The notes: generated by a model not told the origin, from the sequence alone. Shown: positions 1-5,491, counted from the stretch's first letter. The stretch is 6,759 bases of DNA from Desulfurococcales archaeon (GCA_027064845.1 JAMOPC010000467.1:1-6759); one strand, 5' to 3'. A program made the numbers and translations.

Positions 1-398
1 ATTGTGAATGAGTCAATAGCGTATACATCGTATTTATCAATGTTTTTAACCATGTGTTTAAGCGTTAATCCTAACAAGTCTCTAGGTGTTGAATAAACCC
101 ATTTAATCTTAGGAATTTGAGTTGAATATATTGTGAGCTTACCAGTAATATAATAGTCTAAAACATCGAATCCTACATTAATCATTTGTCTCAAATAACC
201 AATAGTAGTGTTTTCTGTTGTGATAACAGTTACTCTTAGAGACGATTTAAGTGCTCCATAAATAAATTGCTGAGTCACAACAGATTTCCCTGTACCATGT
301 CCACCCTCAATAACTATTAGTGCTGGAGCAGGTATTCCGCCAGCCAGCTTCATGTCAAGTTCTTCGTTACCAGTAGATATGATCTTTACCTTAAGCAC
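1..398 (-). CDS. arlH: ArlH (FlaH), archaellum motor ATP-binding protein, 5' part only
   Basis: ArlH is a RecA/KaiC-like ATP-binding protein that sits on the cytoplasmic face of the archaellum motor and works with the ATPase ArlI and membrane platform ArlJ. About 132 codons are visible; the rest lies beyond base 1. An N-terminal strand (KIISTGNEELD) leads to a clear Walker A, GGHGTGKS, at residues 32-39; the GHGTGKS form is typical of ArlH. A Walker B-like hydrophobic strand ending in IDS (D129) lies near the cut edge. I chose the GTG at 398 because GGGTGGAT sits 4 bases upstream of it and no better start lies between it and the conserved domain. This start overlaps the arlF stop by 8 bases (391-398), which suggests translational coupling. 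The adjacent arlF and arlG confirm the identity. The product is cytoplasmic. Confidence 0.94.
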   Translation of the reverse strand, partial: MLKVKIISTGNEELDMKLAGGIPAPALIVIEGGHGTGKSVVTQQFIYGALKSSLRVTVITTENTTIGYLRQMINVGFDVLDYYITGKLTIYSTQIPKIKWVYSTPRDLLGLTLKHMVKNIDKYDVYAIDSFT

Positions 399-942
399 GA
401 ATATCCACCCACGCAGCAGTTGTTGTACCATACTGGGACGAGAATACTATCCTTATAGGAGATGATAATGAGACATAGTCTGTATAATCCATTGTAAACC
501 ATGCGTAGATCACAGCTGTTTCTCCTTCGTCAATTATTGGTTTCTCGCTAAAACTAACAGTATGGTTCTCTGTGAGAATTATTTCTTTAATATACCAGTG
601 CGTCTTATAACTTAGCCTCTTAACAACGGTGTTATTACTTGCATTAAGATATTGTACTATGAGGTCTGAGCTATTGAAGTCATAGAGAGGCAGGTTTCCA
701 TCGTTATATAGATATATTTTCAGGGTTATATTGACTAAGGTAGAAGTAGTATTTACAACGCTAATAAGAGTAGTATTAGTGATTTTTATTCTCGATACAC
801 TCTTCTCAGCGTTAGAGCTAAGAGTCTTAACAACATCAACTAATGTATTCATAGCTTTCAATATAACACCGACTACGGCTAGGGATGCAATCATTATTAT
901 TAGTACTGAAGCAATAGCTGGTATGAGTGTCTCTGAAGGCAT
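391..942 (-). CDS. arlF: ArlF (FlaF), archaellum stator-type protein
   Basis: 183 residues. ArlF-family proteins anchor the archaellum motor in the pseudoperiplasm and, in Sulfolobus, bind the S-layer. One N-terminal membrane helix (about residues 5-28) is followed by a long beta-rich domain of archaellin-like type (about 50-183), predicted to lie outside the membrane. The outer domain carries seven N-X-S/T sequons (N56, N64, N71, N90, N100, N103, N126), which fits a glycosylated surface-exposed protein. The start ATG is preceded by a near-perfect SD, GAGGTGA, 6 bases away. It lies 27 bases after arlG and its stop overlaps the arlH start. The F/G assignment rests on the crenarchaeal order arlG-arlF-arlH; the two paralogues share the same layout, so a swap of names is the main uncertainty. 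Confidence 0.82.
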   Translation of the reverse strand: MPSETLIPAIASVLIIMIASLAVVGVILKAMNTLVDVVKTLSSNAEKSVSRIKITNTTLISVVNTTSTLVNITLKIYLYNDGNLPLYDFNSSDLIVQYLNASNNTVVKRLSYKTHWYIKEIILTENHTVSFSEKPIIDEGETAVIYAWFTMDYTDYVSLSSPIRIVFSSQYGTTTAAWVDIRA

Positions 943-969
943 AAATACTCACCTCTCAGCCCCCTTTAC

Positions 970-1452
970 TTATCCTGTCACATATGATGCTGTATATCCG
1001 TTGGAGAACGTTATTCTGATCTCTATTGGTTTAGCATACGTTTTCTTTGCAGTTAGAACTATTTCTGCTGTTTCTCTAGGTTTGAGAATATTATCTTGCT
1101 TATCATATTCTGTAAGATTAGCATTTCCAGCTTGTAGTTCGGAATATAGATTATAGTAATCAACTGTATTATTAGCATCAACTATGAATATATCTATGGA
1201 TTTATTAAGATCCGAATATGGGATCTCACCCGTATTCTTTATATAAATATAGATCTTATTCTGAGAATCATCATAATAAGCATAAATTATAGAAATACTC
1301 GTCCTATATGTATCAGAACGAGTCTTTATTGCTATATTTATAGTATTCATAACTGTGTTTAACTGACTAATAACACCAACTACGAAGAGAGAAGCCATGA
1401 TCACAGCAGCAATCGTTAGTATTGCATGCGTTATTGTTGTTGAGACACCCAT
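970..1452 (-). CDS. arlG: ArlG (FlaG), archaellum stator-type protein
   Basis: 160 residues. Crenarchaeal ArlG is a membrane-anchored protein that works with ArlF to form the static part of the motor between membrane and S-layer. The N-terminus MGVSTTITHAILTIAAVI begins a single membrane helix (about residues 5-30) of the kind found in ArlG. A short linker (31-50) leads to a beta-sandwich-like domain (about 52-160) with the hallmark KNTGEIPY segment seen in archaellin-like folds and three N-X-S/T sequons (N83, N94, N112). The ATG at 1452 has a strong SD, GGAGGGTGGT, 8 bases upstream. It overlaps the 3' end of the preceding coiled-coil gene by 22 bases, and arlF follows after 27 bases. The G rather than F call comes from gene order. 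Confidence 0.82.
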   Translation of the reverse strand: MGVSTTITHAILTIAAVIMASLFVVGVISQLNTVMNTINIAIKTRSDTYRTSISIIYAYYDDSQNKIYIYIKNTGEIPYSDLNKSIDIFIVDANNTVDYYNLYSELQAGNANLTEYDKQDNILKPRETAEIVLTAKKTYAKPIEIRITFSNGYTASYVTG

Positions 1453-2450
1453 TTATTGTTACCACCCTCCGCACTAGTATCCAAGCCTCCAATTTCTTTT
1501 TGTGATCGAGTCTCCTTCCTCATAATCATCAAGGTTTTTAGCATTGTTTTAGTGAGCTCTTCCTCTAGAGACTCATCCCTTACGCCAAGATTTTTCAATA
1601 ACATATATAGCAGTATGACGCTTTCATCGGGTGATACTCCTTGTTTTAACGACTCCTCCACTATCTCCATAGAAGTCTTTAGTAATTCAACTTCCTCGCG
1701 TGGAATAATGTTTAAAGCCTCTATAAGCTTTAACAAAGCCTCAATACTACTCCGAGGATATATTTTCCTTAACTCATACAGCGTCTTTATAATCGTGATT
1801 GTTTGCTTAAGACTACTAGATGCTAATCTACTCCTTTCCTCTTTGACAGCTTCTTGGACACTTCGTATCATTGATAATAACTCGGGAGAGGTTTCCATTT
1901 TCTCACCTATAGTAGGTGGTTTAACGTATTCATGCTCAACACCTCTCTCACGAGGTTTAAGCACAAGCTTCTCTTCAGGTGCTTGGGGAAGACGACCTTC
2001 TTTCTCCTCATAAACGGTCTCCTCAGGCTTAACAGTTTCAGAAACACTTAATTCCTCTGAGGGAATAATTTCGGGTTTTCTCTCAACAATCTTAACACCA
2101 ACTCCTTTCTCAGTAGAGGTAATCTCTTCTTTCTTCTTCACAGGCTTTTCCTCCTCGGGGGGTTTGTAGTAGCTATAAGGTCCTGTTAGATCAGATAATA
2201 AGGCTTTGATTTCAGCAATAGCTTTCTTGAGTTCATCAAAACCTTTCTTTAACTCTGTAATCTCTTTAACAACATCCATGGACGGAGCAGCAGTACTCAC
2301 AGCTTCCACCTCCATAGGCTTTTCTTCAACGACAGGTTTCTCGACAATAGCTTTGGCAATAAAGTGCTTGAGTATTCTCCTCGTAAACAGACGGCAGTAC
2401 CAACACCGACAGGGCCATAGCTTGTCCAGCAGCTTTTCAAGGCTAGACAC
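1431..2450 (-). CDS. Coiled-coil protein at the arlX position (putative ArlX/ArlC-D-E analogue)
   Basis: 339 residues, no membrane helix or signal peptide seen, so probably cytoplasmic. It occupies the arlX slot between arlB and arlG, where crenarchaea encode the ring-forming ArlX and euryarchaea encode ArlC/D/E. Layout: a basic N-terminus with three cysteines in CRCWYC (C14, C16, C19); a predicted coiled coil (about 58-86, ITELKKGFDELKKAIAEIKALL) that runs into LTGPYSYYKPP, which loosely recalls the coil-then-YE...NPF pattern of ArlC; a Pro/Glu/Lys-rich linker (about 95-185); and a long all-helical C-terminal region (about 188-315). The GTG start at 2450 follows a GGGGG tract 10 bases upstream and overlaps the previous stop by 8 bases. 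A motor-accessory role is inferred from context; homology to ArlX or ArlC is not established by eye. Confidence 0.8.
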   Translation of the reverse strand: MSSLEKLLDKLWPCRCWYCRLFTRRILKHFIAKAIVEKPVVEEKPMEVEAVSTAAPSMDVVKEITELKKGFDELKKAIAEIKALLSDLTGPYSYYKPPEEEKPVKKKEEITSTEKGVGVKIVERKPEIIPSEELSVSETVKPEETVYEEKEGRLPQAPEEKLVLKPRERGVEHEYVKPPTIGEKMETSPELLSMIRSVQEAVKEERSRLASSSLKQTITIIKTLYELRKIYPRSSIEALLKLIEALNIIPREEVELLKTSMEIVEESLKQGVSPDESVILLYMLLKNLGVRDESLEEELTKTMLKTLMIMRKETRSQKEIGGLDTSAEGGNNKWVSQQQ

Positions 2451-2721
2451 ATATCTCTAACCCCCTACTAGTCTCTTTGTCGAACCTCTTAATCCTTCTA
2501 AAAGCATCAACAGCAACATGGAAAACATAAGTTCCAACAAATACCATTCCTAGCCCACATCCTGCTAAAGCTACTACTAGTTCAAAACCACTTAGAACAC
2601 TTATGAACAACTTGGCTAATACAAAATACGAAATTAGCAAAATTATGAAAATTACTAAATTGATTAAACCAACAATAACGAACCCGCTTCTTGCCTTTTT
2701 CCAAACAATACAAACACTCAT
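2443..2721 (-). CDS. Small two-helix membrane protein in archaellum operon
   Basis: About 92 residues from the ATG at 2721. I do not recognise the family. Two hydrophobic segments are plain: one rich in Ile/Leu/Val (starting FVIVGLINLVIFIILL) and one around ELVVALAGCGLGMVFVGTYVF. They are joined by a short loop and followed by a basic amphipathic tail (FRRIKRFDKE). The positive-inside rule suggests that both ends are cytoplasmic. An in-frame TTG at 2745 would add 8 residues, but the ATG at 2721 has a well-placed SD, AGGTGGG, so I prefer it. The stop overlaps the GTG of the coiled-coil gene by 8 bases, which suggests coupled translation and perhaps a complex of the two products. In Sulfolobus ArlX itself carries a membrane helix; here membrane and coil parts may be split over two genes (inference). 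Confidence 0.8.
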   Translation of the reverse strand: MSVCIVWKKARSGFVIVGLINLVIFIILLISYFVLAKLFISVLSGFELVVALAGCGLGMVFVGTYVFHVAVDAFRRIKRFDKETSRGLEICV

Positions 2722-2756
2722 CAAAACCCACCTAGACACGGACAATGTGTGGGGGG

Positions 2757-2770
2757 TGGAAAAAATAATG
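2757..2770 (-). terminator. T-tract after arlB
   Basis: On the minus strand, about 30-45 bases past the arlB stop, comes CATTATTTTTTCCA, with six consecutive T (2765-2760), followed by a C-rich run. Archaeal termination commonly uses such U-rich tracts without a hairpin. It would let archaellin mRNA end separately from the motor genes. Confidence 0.45.
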
Positions 2771-2783
2771 TATTTTTATTTAA
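2771..2783 (-). promoter_or_regulatory. Possible internal promoter for the motor genes
   Basis: The minus strand reads TTAAATAAAAATA, a TATA-like run whose expected start point (about 2751) would give a leader of about 30 bases to the ATG at 2721, including the SD AGGTGGG. An internal promoter at the equivalent place (before arlX) is known in Sulfolobus. The AT-rich context makes chance likely enough to keep confidence low. Confidence 0.35.
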
Positions 2784-2800
2784 TTATTTTATTGAGTTGG

Positions 2801-3412
2801 TTAGCCTAGGTTAACTAGTTCGTTAGCTGTCAATGAAGGTGGCACAACTCTCTCAATTGTTAATGGTGCTCCCTGTAATGGCCTAATCTCAACAGTGAAC
2901 TTCTGATACTGAGAAAGTGCTAGGTTACTCGGTAAGCTTATTACGAGAAGGAACTTCTCACCAGGCTCTAAGACTGTGTCATCATCACCATTGATTATGT
3001 AAATTTTCGCACTTATTGTGGTCGCATTAACATCATAGAGGTTCTTATAATCTACTGGTGTTGAACTAGGTTGTTCAGGGTCATTATTGTCGTTGATCTT
3101 ACTAAATGTTCCACCTGGAAGCATTGCTAATACATCTATTCTATCATGTGCGAAATCAACCGCTTGTTGTCCTGGAGAGATCTTTAGCGGTATATAAATT
3201 GCTGCTACCTTTGTATTACTATCTACATATCCTAGCACGCTTCCATCTACTTCTAGTGCTGAAGTGGCTTCGTTTAGGCCTTGTTGCATAACGTCTTTGC
3301 TTTTCTGTGTAGTGTACATACCCATGTTTAGTACTACGAATGCTAGTGCTGCTGCTACGATGACGAACGCTATTAGAACGATTGCTGCTTCAATACCTAC
3401 TATACCTTTCAT
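2801..3412 (-). CDS. arlB: Archaellin (FlaB/ArlB), filament subunit
   Basis: 203 residues, the structural protein of the archaellum filament. It has a class III (type IV pilin-like) signal peptide: MKGIVG followed by IEAAIVLIAF, with predicted cleavage after G6 by the PibD/FlaK-type peptidase. The hydrophobic helix at mature residues 1 to about 25 forms the filament core. The rest is a beta-rich outer domain containing the segment VLEPGEKFLLVISLP (147-161), typical of archaellins, and one N-X-S/T sequon at N129. The ATG at 3412 is preceded by GGGGGTGA at 8 bases, one of the best SD sites in the window, as expected for an abundant protein. It is the first gene of the operon, with its own promoter and a T-tract after its stop. 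Only one archaellin gene is visible here. Confidence 0.95.
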   Translation of the reverse strand: MKGIVGIEAAIVLIAFVIVAAALAFVVLNMGMYTTQKSKDVMQQGLNEATSALEVDGSVLGYVDSNTKVAAIYIPLKISPGQQAVDFAHDRIDVLAMLPGGTFSKINDNNDPEQPSSTPVDYKNLYDVNATTISAKIYIINGDDDTVLEPGEKFLLVISLPSNLALSQYQKFTVEIRPLQGAPLTIERVVPPSLTANELVNLG

Positions 3413-3467
3413 TTACCTCGTCACCCCCTTGATCCCCCTCAACGGGGTTTCCTATAATATTATTTAG
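3413..3467 (-). promoter_or_regulatory. arlB promoter and leader
   Basis: On the minus strand an AT-only stretch, CTAAATAATATTATAGG (3467-3451), is the best TATA candidate. With usual archaeal spacing, transcription would start near 3430-3436, giving a leader of about 18-24 bases that carries the SD GGGGGTGA (3428-3421). A second G-tract (3438-3434) lies at the predicted start point. The exact start site is inferred. Confidence 0.6.
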
Positions 3468-3478
3468 AACTAGGTTCT
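3466..3478. promoter_or_regulatory. Palindrome AGAAC-N3-GTTCT next to arlB TATA box
   Basis: AGAACTAGGTTCT is a perfect 5-bp inverted repeat around a 3-base centre. It abuts the upstream edge of the arlB TATA candidate, where the BRE would lie, so a bound regulator could block or help TFB/TBP. Operator function is inferred from position and symmetry. Confidence 0.45.
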
Positions 3479-3496
3479 TTTTATGAAGAGCTACTC

Positions 3497-3515
3497 TTTC
3501 GACGATTGGTCGAAA
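3497..3515. promoter_or_regulatory. Inverted repeat TTTCGAC-N5-GTCGAAA (candidate operator 1)
   Basis: A perfect 7-bp inverted repeat, 30 bp upstream of the arlB TATA candidate. CpG-containing words are scarce in this AT-rich region, which makes the match stand out. It shares TTCGAC with the second site, whose centre is 36 bp away. It could serve the ArnR-like regulator encoded nearby; this is inference. Confidence 0.55.
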
Positions 3516-3532
3516 TATTTTATGTTATACAT

Positions 3533-3551
3533 ATTCGACGGTTCGACGAAT
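3533..3551. promoter_or_regulatory. Inverted repeat ATTCGACG-N3-CGACGAAT (candidate operator 2)
   Basis: An 8-bp inverted repeat with one mismatch (A3538 against A3546). The same stretch also holds two tandem direct copies of TTCGACG (3534-3540 and 3542-3548). Together with site 1 it places several TTCGAC half-sites between the divergent arlB and Roadblock-like promoters. It could act on either gene. Confidence 0.5.
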
Positions 3552-3569
3552 TCATGTGGTTGTGTATTA

Positions 3570-3640
3570 AGTTTTAAGTAGAAATAATTACTAAGGATAT
3601 ATATGTGGGGGAATATCTACGCATCACTTGATCAGGTGGT
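3570..3640 (+). promoter_or_regulatory. Promoter region of the Roadblock-like gene
   Basis: Two TATA-like candidates are visible on the plus strand: AGTTTTAAGTAG (3570-3581), giving a leader of about 50 bases, and GGATATATATG (3596-3606), giving one of about 25. AGGTGG (3634-3639) would be the SD. I cannot choose between the boxes by eye. Confidence 0.4.
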
Positions 3641-3651
3641 TTTGAGCAGAT

Positions 3652-4014
3652 ATGGTATTGGATACAATGCGTGATGAAGATAATCGTTATGAATTTATTG
3701 GTGGCAGGTTTCTTGAACCATTAGTGGATGGTCTCGTTGTTAAAGGTGCTGTTATTGCTGATTTTCGTGAAGGAGTACTCATGCATTGGCCGCCTGAAAT
3801 CGATCCGAAGATTTTAAGTTTTGCTGAGAATATTTACATACCATTCATTCATTTAGGCTACATCGTTATTGATTCGTTTGATTCTCCCAATAAGTATTTA
3901 ATAATACAATTTGGTGAAAGAATTCTTCTTCTAGTTATAGATAAAAGAGTGAAAGGAGAAGAATTAGGAAATAAGTTATTGAGGAGTTTTAGATTTCTTT
4001 TCTCTAGAAAATAG
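3652..4014 (+). CDS. Roadblock/LC7-like small protein, divergent from archaellin
   Basis: 120 residues, soluble. Predicted secondary structure follows the Roadblock/LC7 (longin-like) order: a short helix (about 19-27), two strands (VKGAVIADF, then VLMHWP), a long helix (about 51-68), strands (KYLIIQFGE and RILLLVID), and a final helix (about 100-113). The stretch GAVIADFREGVLMHW matches the usual 'v-x-G-x-v-v-x-d-x-x-G' opening of that family. Roadblock proteins often act as regulators of Ras-like GTPases (MglB with MglA) and affect polarity and motility in bacteria. A role here in motility is inferred only from its divergent placement against the arlB promoter, with which it shares 239 bases. 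The start ATG follows AGGTGG at about 12 bases; an in-frame TGA just upstream rules out a longer form. The family call is by eye. Confidence 0.72.
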   Translation: MVLDTMRDEDNRYEFIGGRFLEPLVDGLVVKGAVIADFREGVLMHWPPEIDPKILSFAENIYIPFIHLGYIVIDSFDSPNKYLIIQFGERILLLVIDKRVKGEELGNKLLRSFRFLFSRK

Positions 4015-4038
4015 GTAATAGAATTAGATACCTTGGGT

Positions 4039-4899
4039 TTAGAAGAGGTTATGTTTCTTCTTTAGATAGTGTAGTAAAGTATTGAATCCTATTTGAAAAG
4101 TCATAATAATTAATAGGACTGGTAGAGTTTCGTGTATTAGTCCATAGTGTTTAAGTATGAGTGGTATGGAGTAAAGTAGACTTATTAAAGCATTACCTTT
4201 TAATGCCATCTCAATAATCCATGGTGTCCGGAATATTTTTTGAAGAAACCTATATGTTTTTGACCAAATGTATGCCTTATAGTGATACGTTTTATATAAT
4301 AGCTCGTATCCTTTCTTATCTAGTTTAATGCATTTTCTCCCTCTCCTCTCATATAGTCTAAATACCCTAGTAGGATTCCTAGTAAATGATGCCAGAATTA
4401 TTCTCGCCTTATGATCATCGCACCCAGATCTCGGCATCAAGGCATCAACTTCTATGTCTCTGTCATCATTCATACCAATATTTGTAACAAGCCTGTAGAG
4501 ACATAAACTGAGATTTAACTCATTATAAAGTGCTAATCTCACAGCAGTTTTCAATAATGCATCATCGTCTATTTCTTTCCTAGGCGTAAGGATTGCCAAT
4601 AGGTTTCTCATGTATTCTTTACCATACTCGCTTAGAGCTACATGTATTTCGTGGTTGATTTCTTTCTTCACGATTAGGTTCTTTTTCTGTAGTTTCCTCA
4701 GGGAATCAAGTATTGTTTTTCTATTAAAACCCGTGATCCTTATAAGTTCTGAAACAGATACAAACTTGTTTAATGCGTATAGATTAAGTATAATGATTAA
4801 TTGATTACTTGCTTTTGAGAAATCAATAACTTTGTCAAGTTCTTTCAATAAAAGAAGCCTATTTATATAGGTACTATGATACTCTTTGTTCAAATCCAT
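4039..4899 (-). CDS. Membrane-bound winged-helix regulator, ArnR-like
   Basis: 286 residues. The N-terminal part is a winged helix-turn-helix (about 30-98): helix SNQLIIILNLYAL, then VSVSELIRITGFNRKTILDSLRKL as the HTH with its recognition helix, then a wing (LIVKKEINHEIHVALSEYG). A middle domain (about 100-220) contains basic and helical stretches. Two C-terminal hydrophobic segments (about 227-249 and 258-279), with KKKH at the very end, look like a membrane hairpin. This is the architecture of ArnR/ArnR1, the one-component membrane-bound activators of the archaellin promoter in Sulfolobales; the position near arlB supports the comparison. Whether it is homologous to ArnR or only built alike cannot be settled by eye. 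GGTG lies 1 base before the ATG, too close for an SD, so a leaderless or short-leader mRNA is likely. It converges on the Roadblock-like gene with 24 bases between stops. Confidence 0.82.
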   Translation of the reverse strand: MDLNKEYHSTYINRLLLLKELDKVIDFSKASNQLIIILNLYALNKFVSVSELIRITGFNRKTILDSLRKLQKKNLIVKKEINHEIHVALSEYGKEYMRNLLAILTPRKEIDDDALLKTAVRLALYNELNLSLCLYRLVTNIGMNDDRDIEVDALMPRSGCDDHKARIILASFTRNPTRVFRLYERRGRKCIKLDKKGYELLYKTYHYKAYIWSKTYRFLQKIFRTPWIIEMALKGNALISLLYSIPLILKHYGLIHETLPVLLIIMTFQIGFNTLLHYLKKKHNLF

Positions 4900-4927
4900 A
4901 CACCTTTATAAAACAATAAATGATCTA

Positions 4928-4950
4928 TGTATTTTTAATACGTATAAATA
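4928..4950 (-). promoter_or_regulatory. Promoter of the ArnR-like regulator
   Basis: Two adjoining TATA-like boxes occur on the minus strand: TATTTATACG (4950-4941) and TAAAAATACA (4937-4928). The second would start transcription within about 10 bases of the ATG at 4899, which fits a leaderless or short-leader mRNA and the absence of a usable SD. No TTCGAC operator occurs here. Confidence 0.4.
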
Positions 4951-5086
4951 GTATGGTGGTTTTATCTATATTAGATATATATGTTCTACGTTAAATAAAG
5001 CTTAAGACGAGATAATTAATTAAATAAATTATCCTTGATCAACGAAGGGTTTATAAAGGGAACTAGAAGCCAGATACTTGAAATAT
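4951..5086. other. AT-rich intergenic DNA
   Basis: No coding region seen. It contains the inverted repeat GATAATT (5011-5017) / AATTATC (5027-5033), possibly part of the 3' end of the small membrane protein's transcript, and an isolated symmetric TTTATAAA box near 5050 with no gene start at a fitting distance. Confidence 0.4.
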
Positions 5087-5419
5087 CTATAGAATCATTT
5101 CTAGGATAAAATAGGCAATCACCGAGTAAAGGACCGACAACGCTATATCTCTTAACACGTTATCTTTTCTTATTCCAGTAATACCTATTTTCATCAATAA
5201 CACACCAACTATATTTGTTATAGCGTATCCTACGCTAAACATTAGCGAGAAAGAATGTTCTCCTAAGAAGACTGTTGTTATCCTAGCAAATATTAGTGCT
5301 AATGGAACATTTACAAATAAGTCATTCCACCACGAGGCTGGCGACAAAATATATCCTACGAGGAAAGCAGAGGACCTGAGTAATACCTTTGTTTTAGACA
5401 TTTCTTTTAAAGAAAACAA
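5087..5419 (-). CDS. Small multi-pass membrane protein, function unknown
   Basis: 110 residues from a TTG start; I do not recognise the family. After a short polar N-terminus come at least three hydrophobic segments (about 33-52, 56-77 and 90-109). Just before the first lies a distinctive LSPASWWNDLFVN segment that looks conserved in character (Trp-Trp-Asn-Asp). A basic loop, GIRKDNVLR (about 82-90), separates the last two helices. The TTG at 5419 is chosen because a strong SD, GGAGGTG, lies 11 bases upstream; the in-frame ATG at 5401 has no SD and would drop only six residues. A TTTAAA box upstream suggests that it has its own promoter. It lies divergent from the HD-domain gene and upstream, on the same strand, of the ArnR-like regulator (187 bases away), and is probably a separate transcription unit. 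Confidence 0.72.
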   Translation of the reverse strand: MFSLKEMSKTKVLLRSSAFLVGYILSPASWWNDLFVNVPLALIFARITTVFLGEHSFSLMFSVGYAITNIVGVLLMKIGITGIRKDNVLRDIALSVLYSVIAYFILEMIL

Positions 5420-5480
5420 AACCAGAAAAACACCTCCGTAATACTCTTATCTCTACTCATGTAATACCATGGGTGAATAG

Positions 5481-5491
5481 TTTTAAACGAG
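5481..5491 (-). promoter_or_regulatory. TATA box of the small membrane protein gene
   Basis: The minus strand reads CGTTTAAAACT, a good crenarchaeal TATA match. The predicted start lies near 5460, giving a leader of about 40 bases that includes the SD GGAGGTG (5437-5431) before the TTG at 5419. Confidence 0.5.

Noticed and set aside
731..1156. Open frame on the plus strand opposite arlF/arlG
   Set aside because: Runs across two real genes in antisense and has no translation signals or family features.
1456..2013. Long open frame on the plus strand opposite the coiled-coil gene
   Set aside because: Ser-rich translation expected from the antisense of a Glu/Lys-rich gene; no SD, promoter or recognisable domain.
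3434..3447. Minus-strand CCCC-GTTGA-GGGG hairpin before arlB, with a second G-tract overlapping the SD, resembling an RNA switch
   Set aside because: The predicted transcription start (about 3430-3436) lies downstream of the C-tract, so the hairpin is probably not in the mRNA.
4013..4033. AGGTA / TACCT inverted repeat between the convergent stops
   Set aside because: Only a 5-bp stem with an 11-base loop and no T-tract; too weak to call a terminator.
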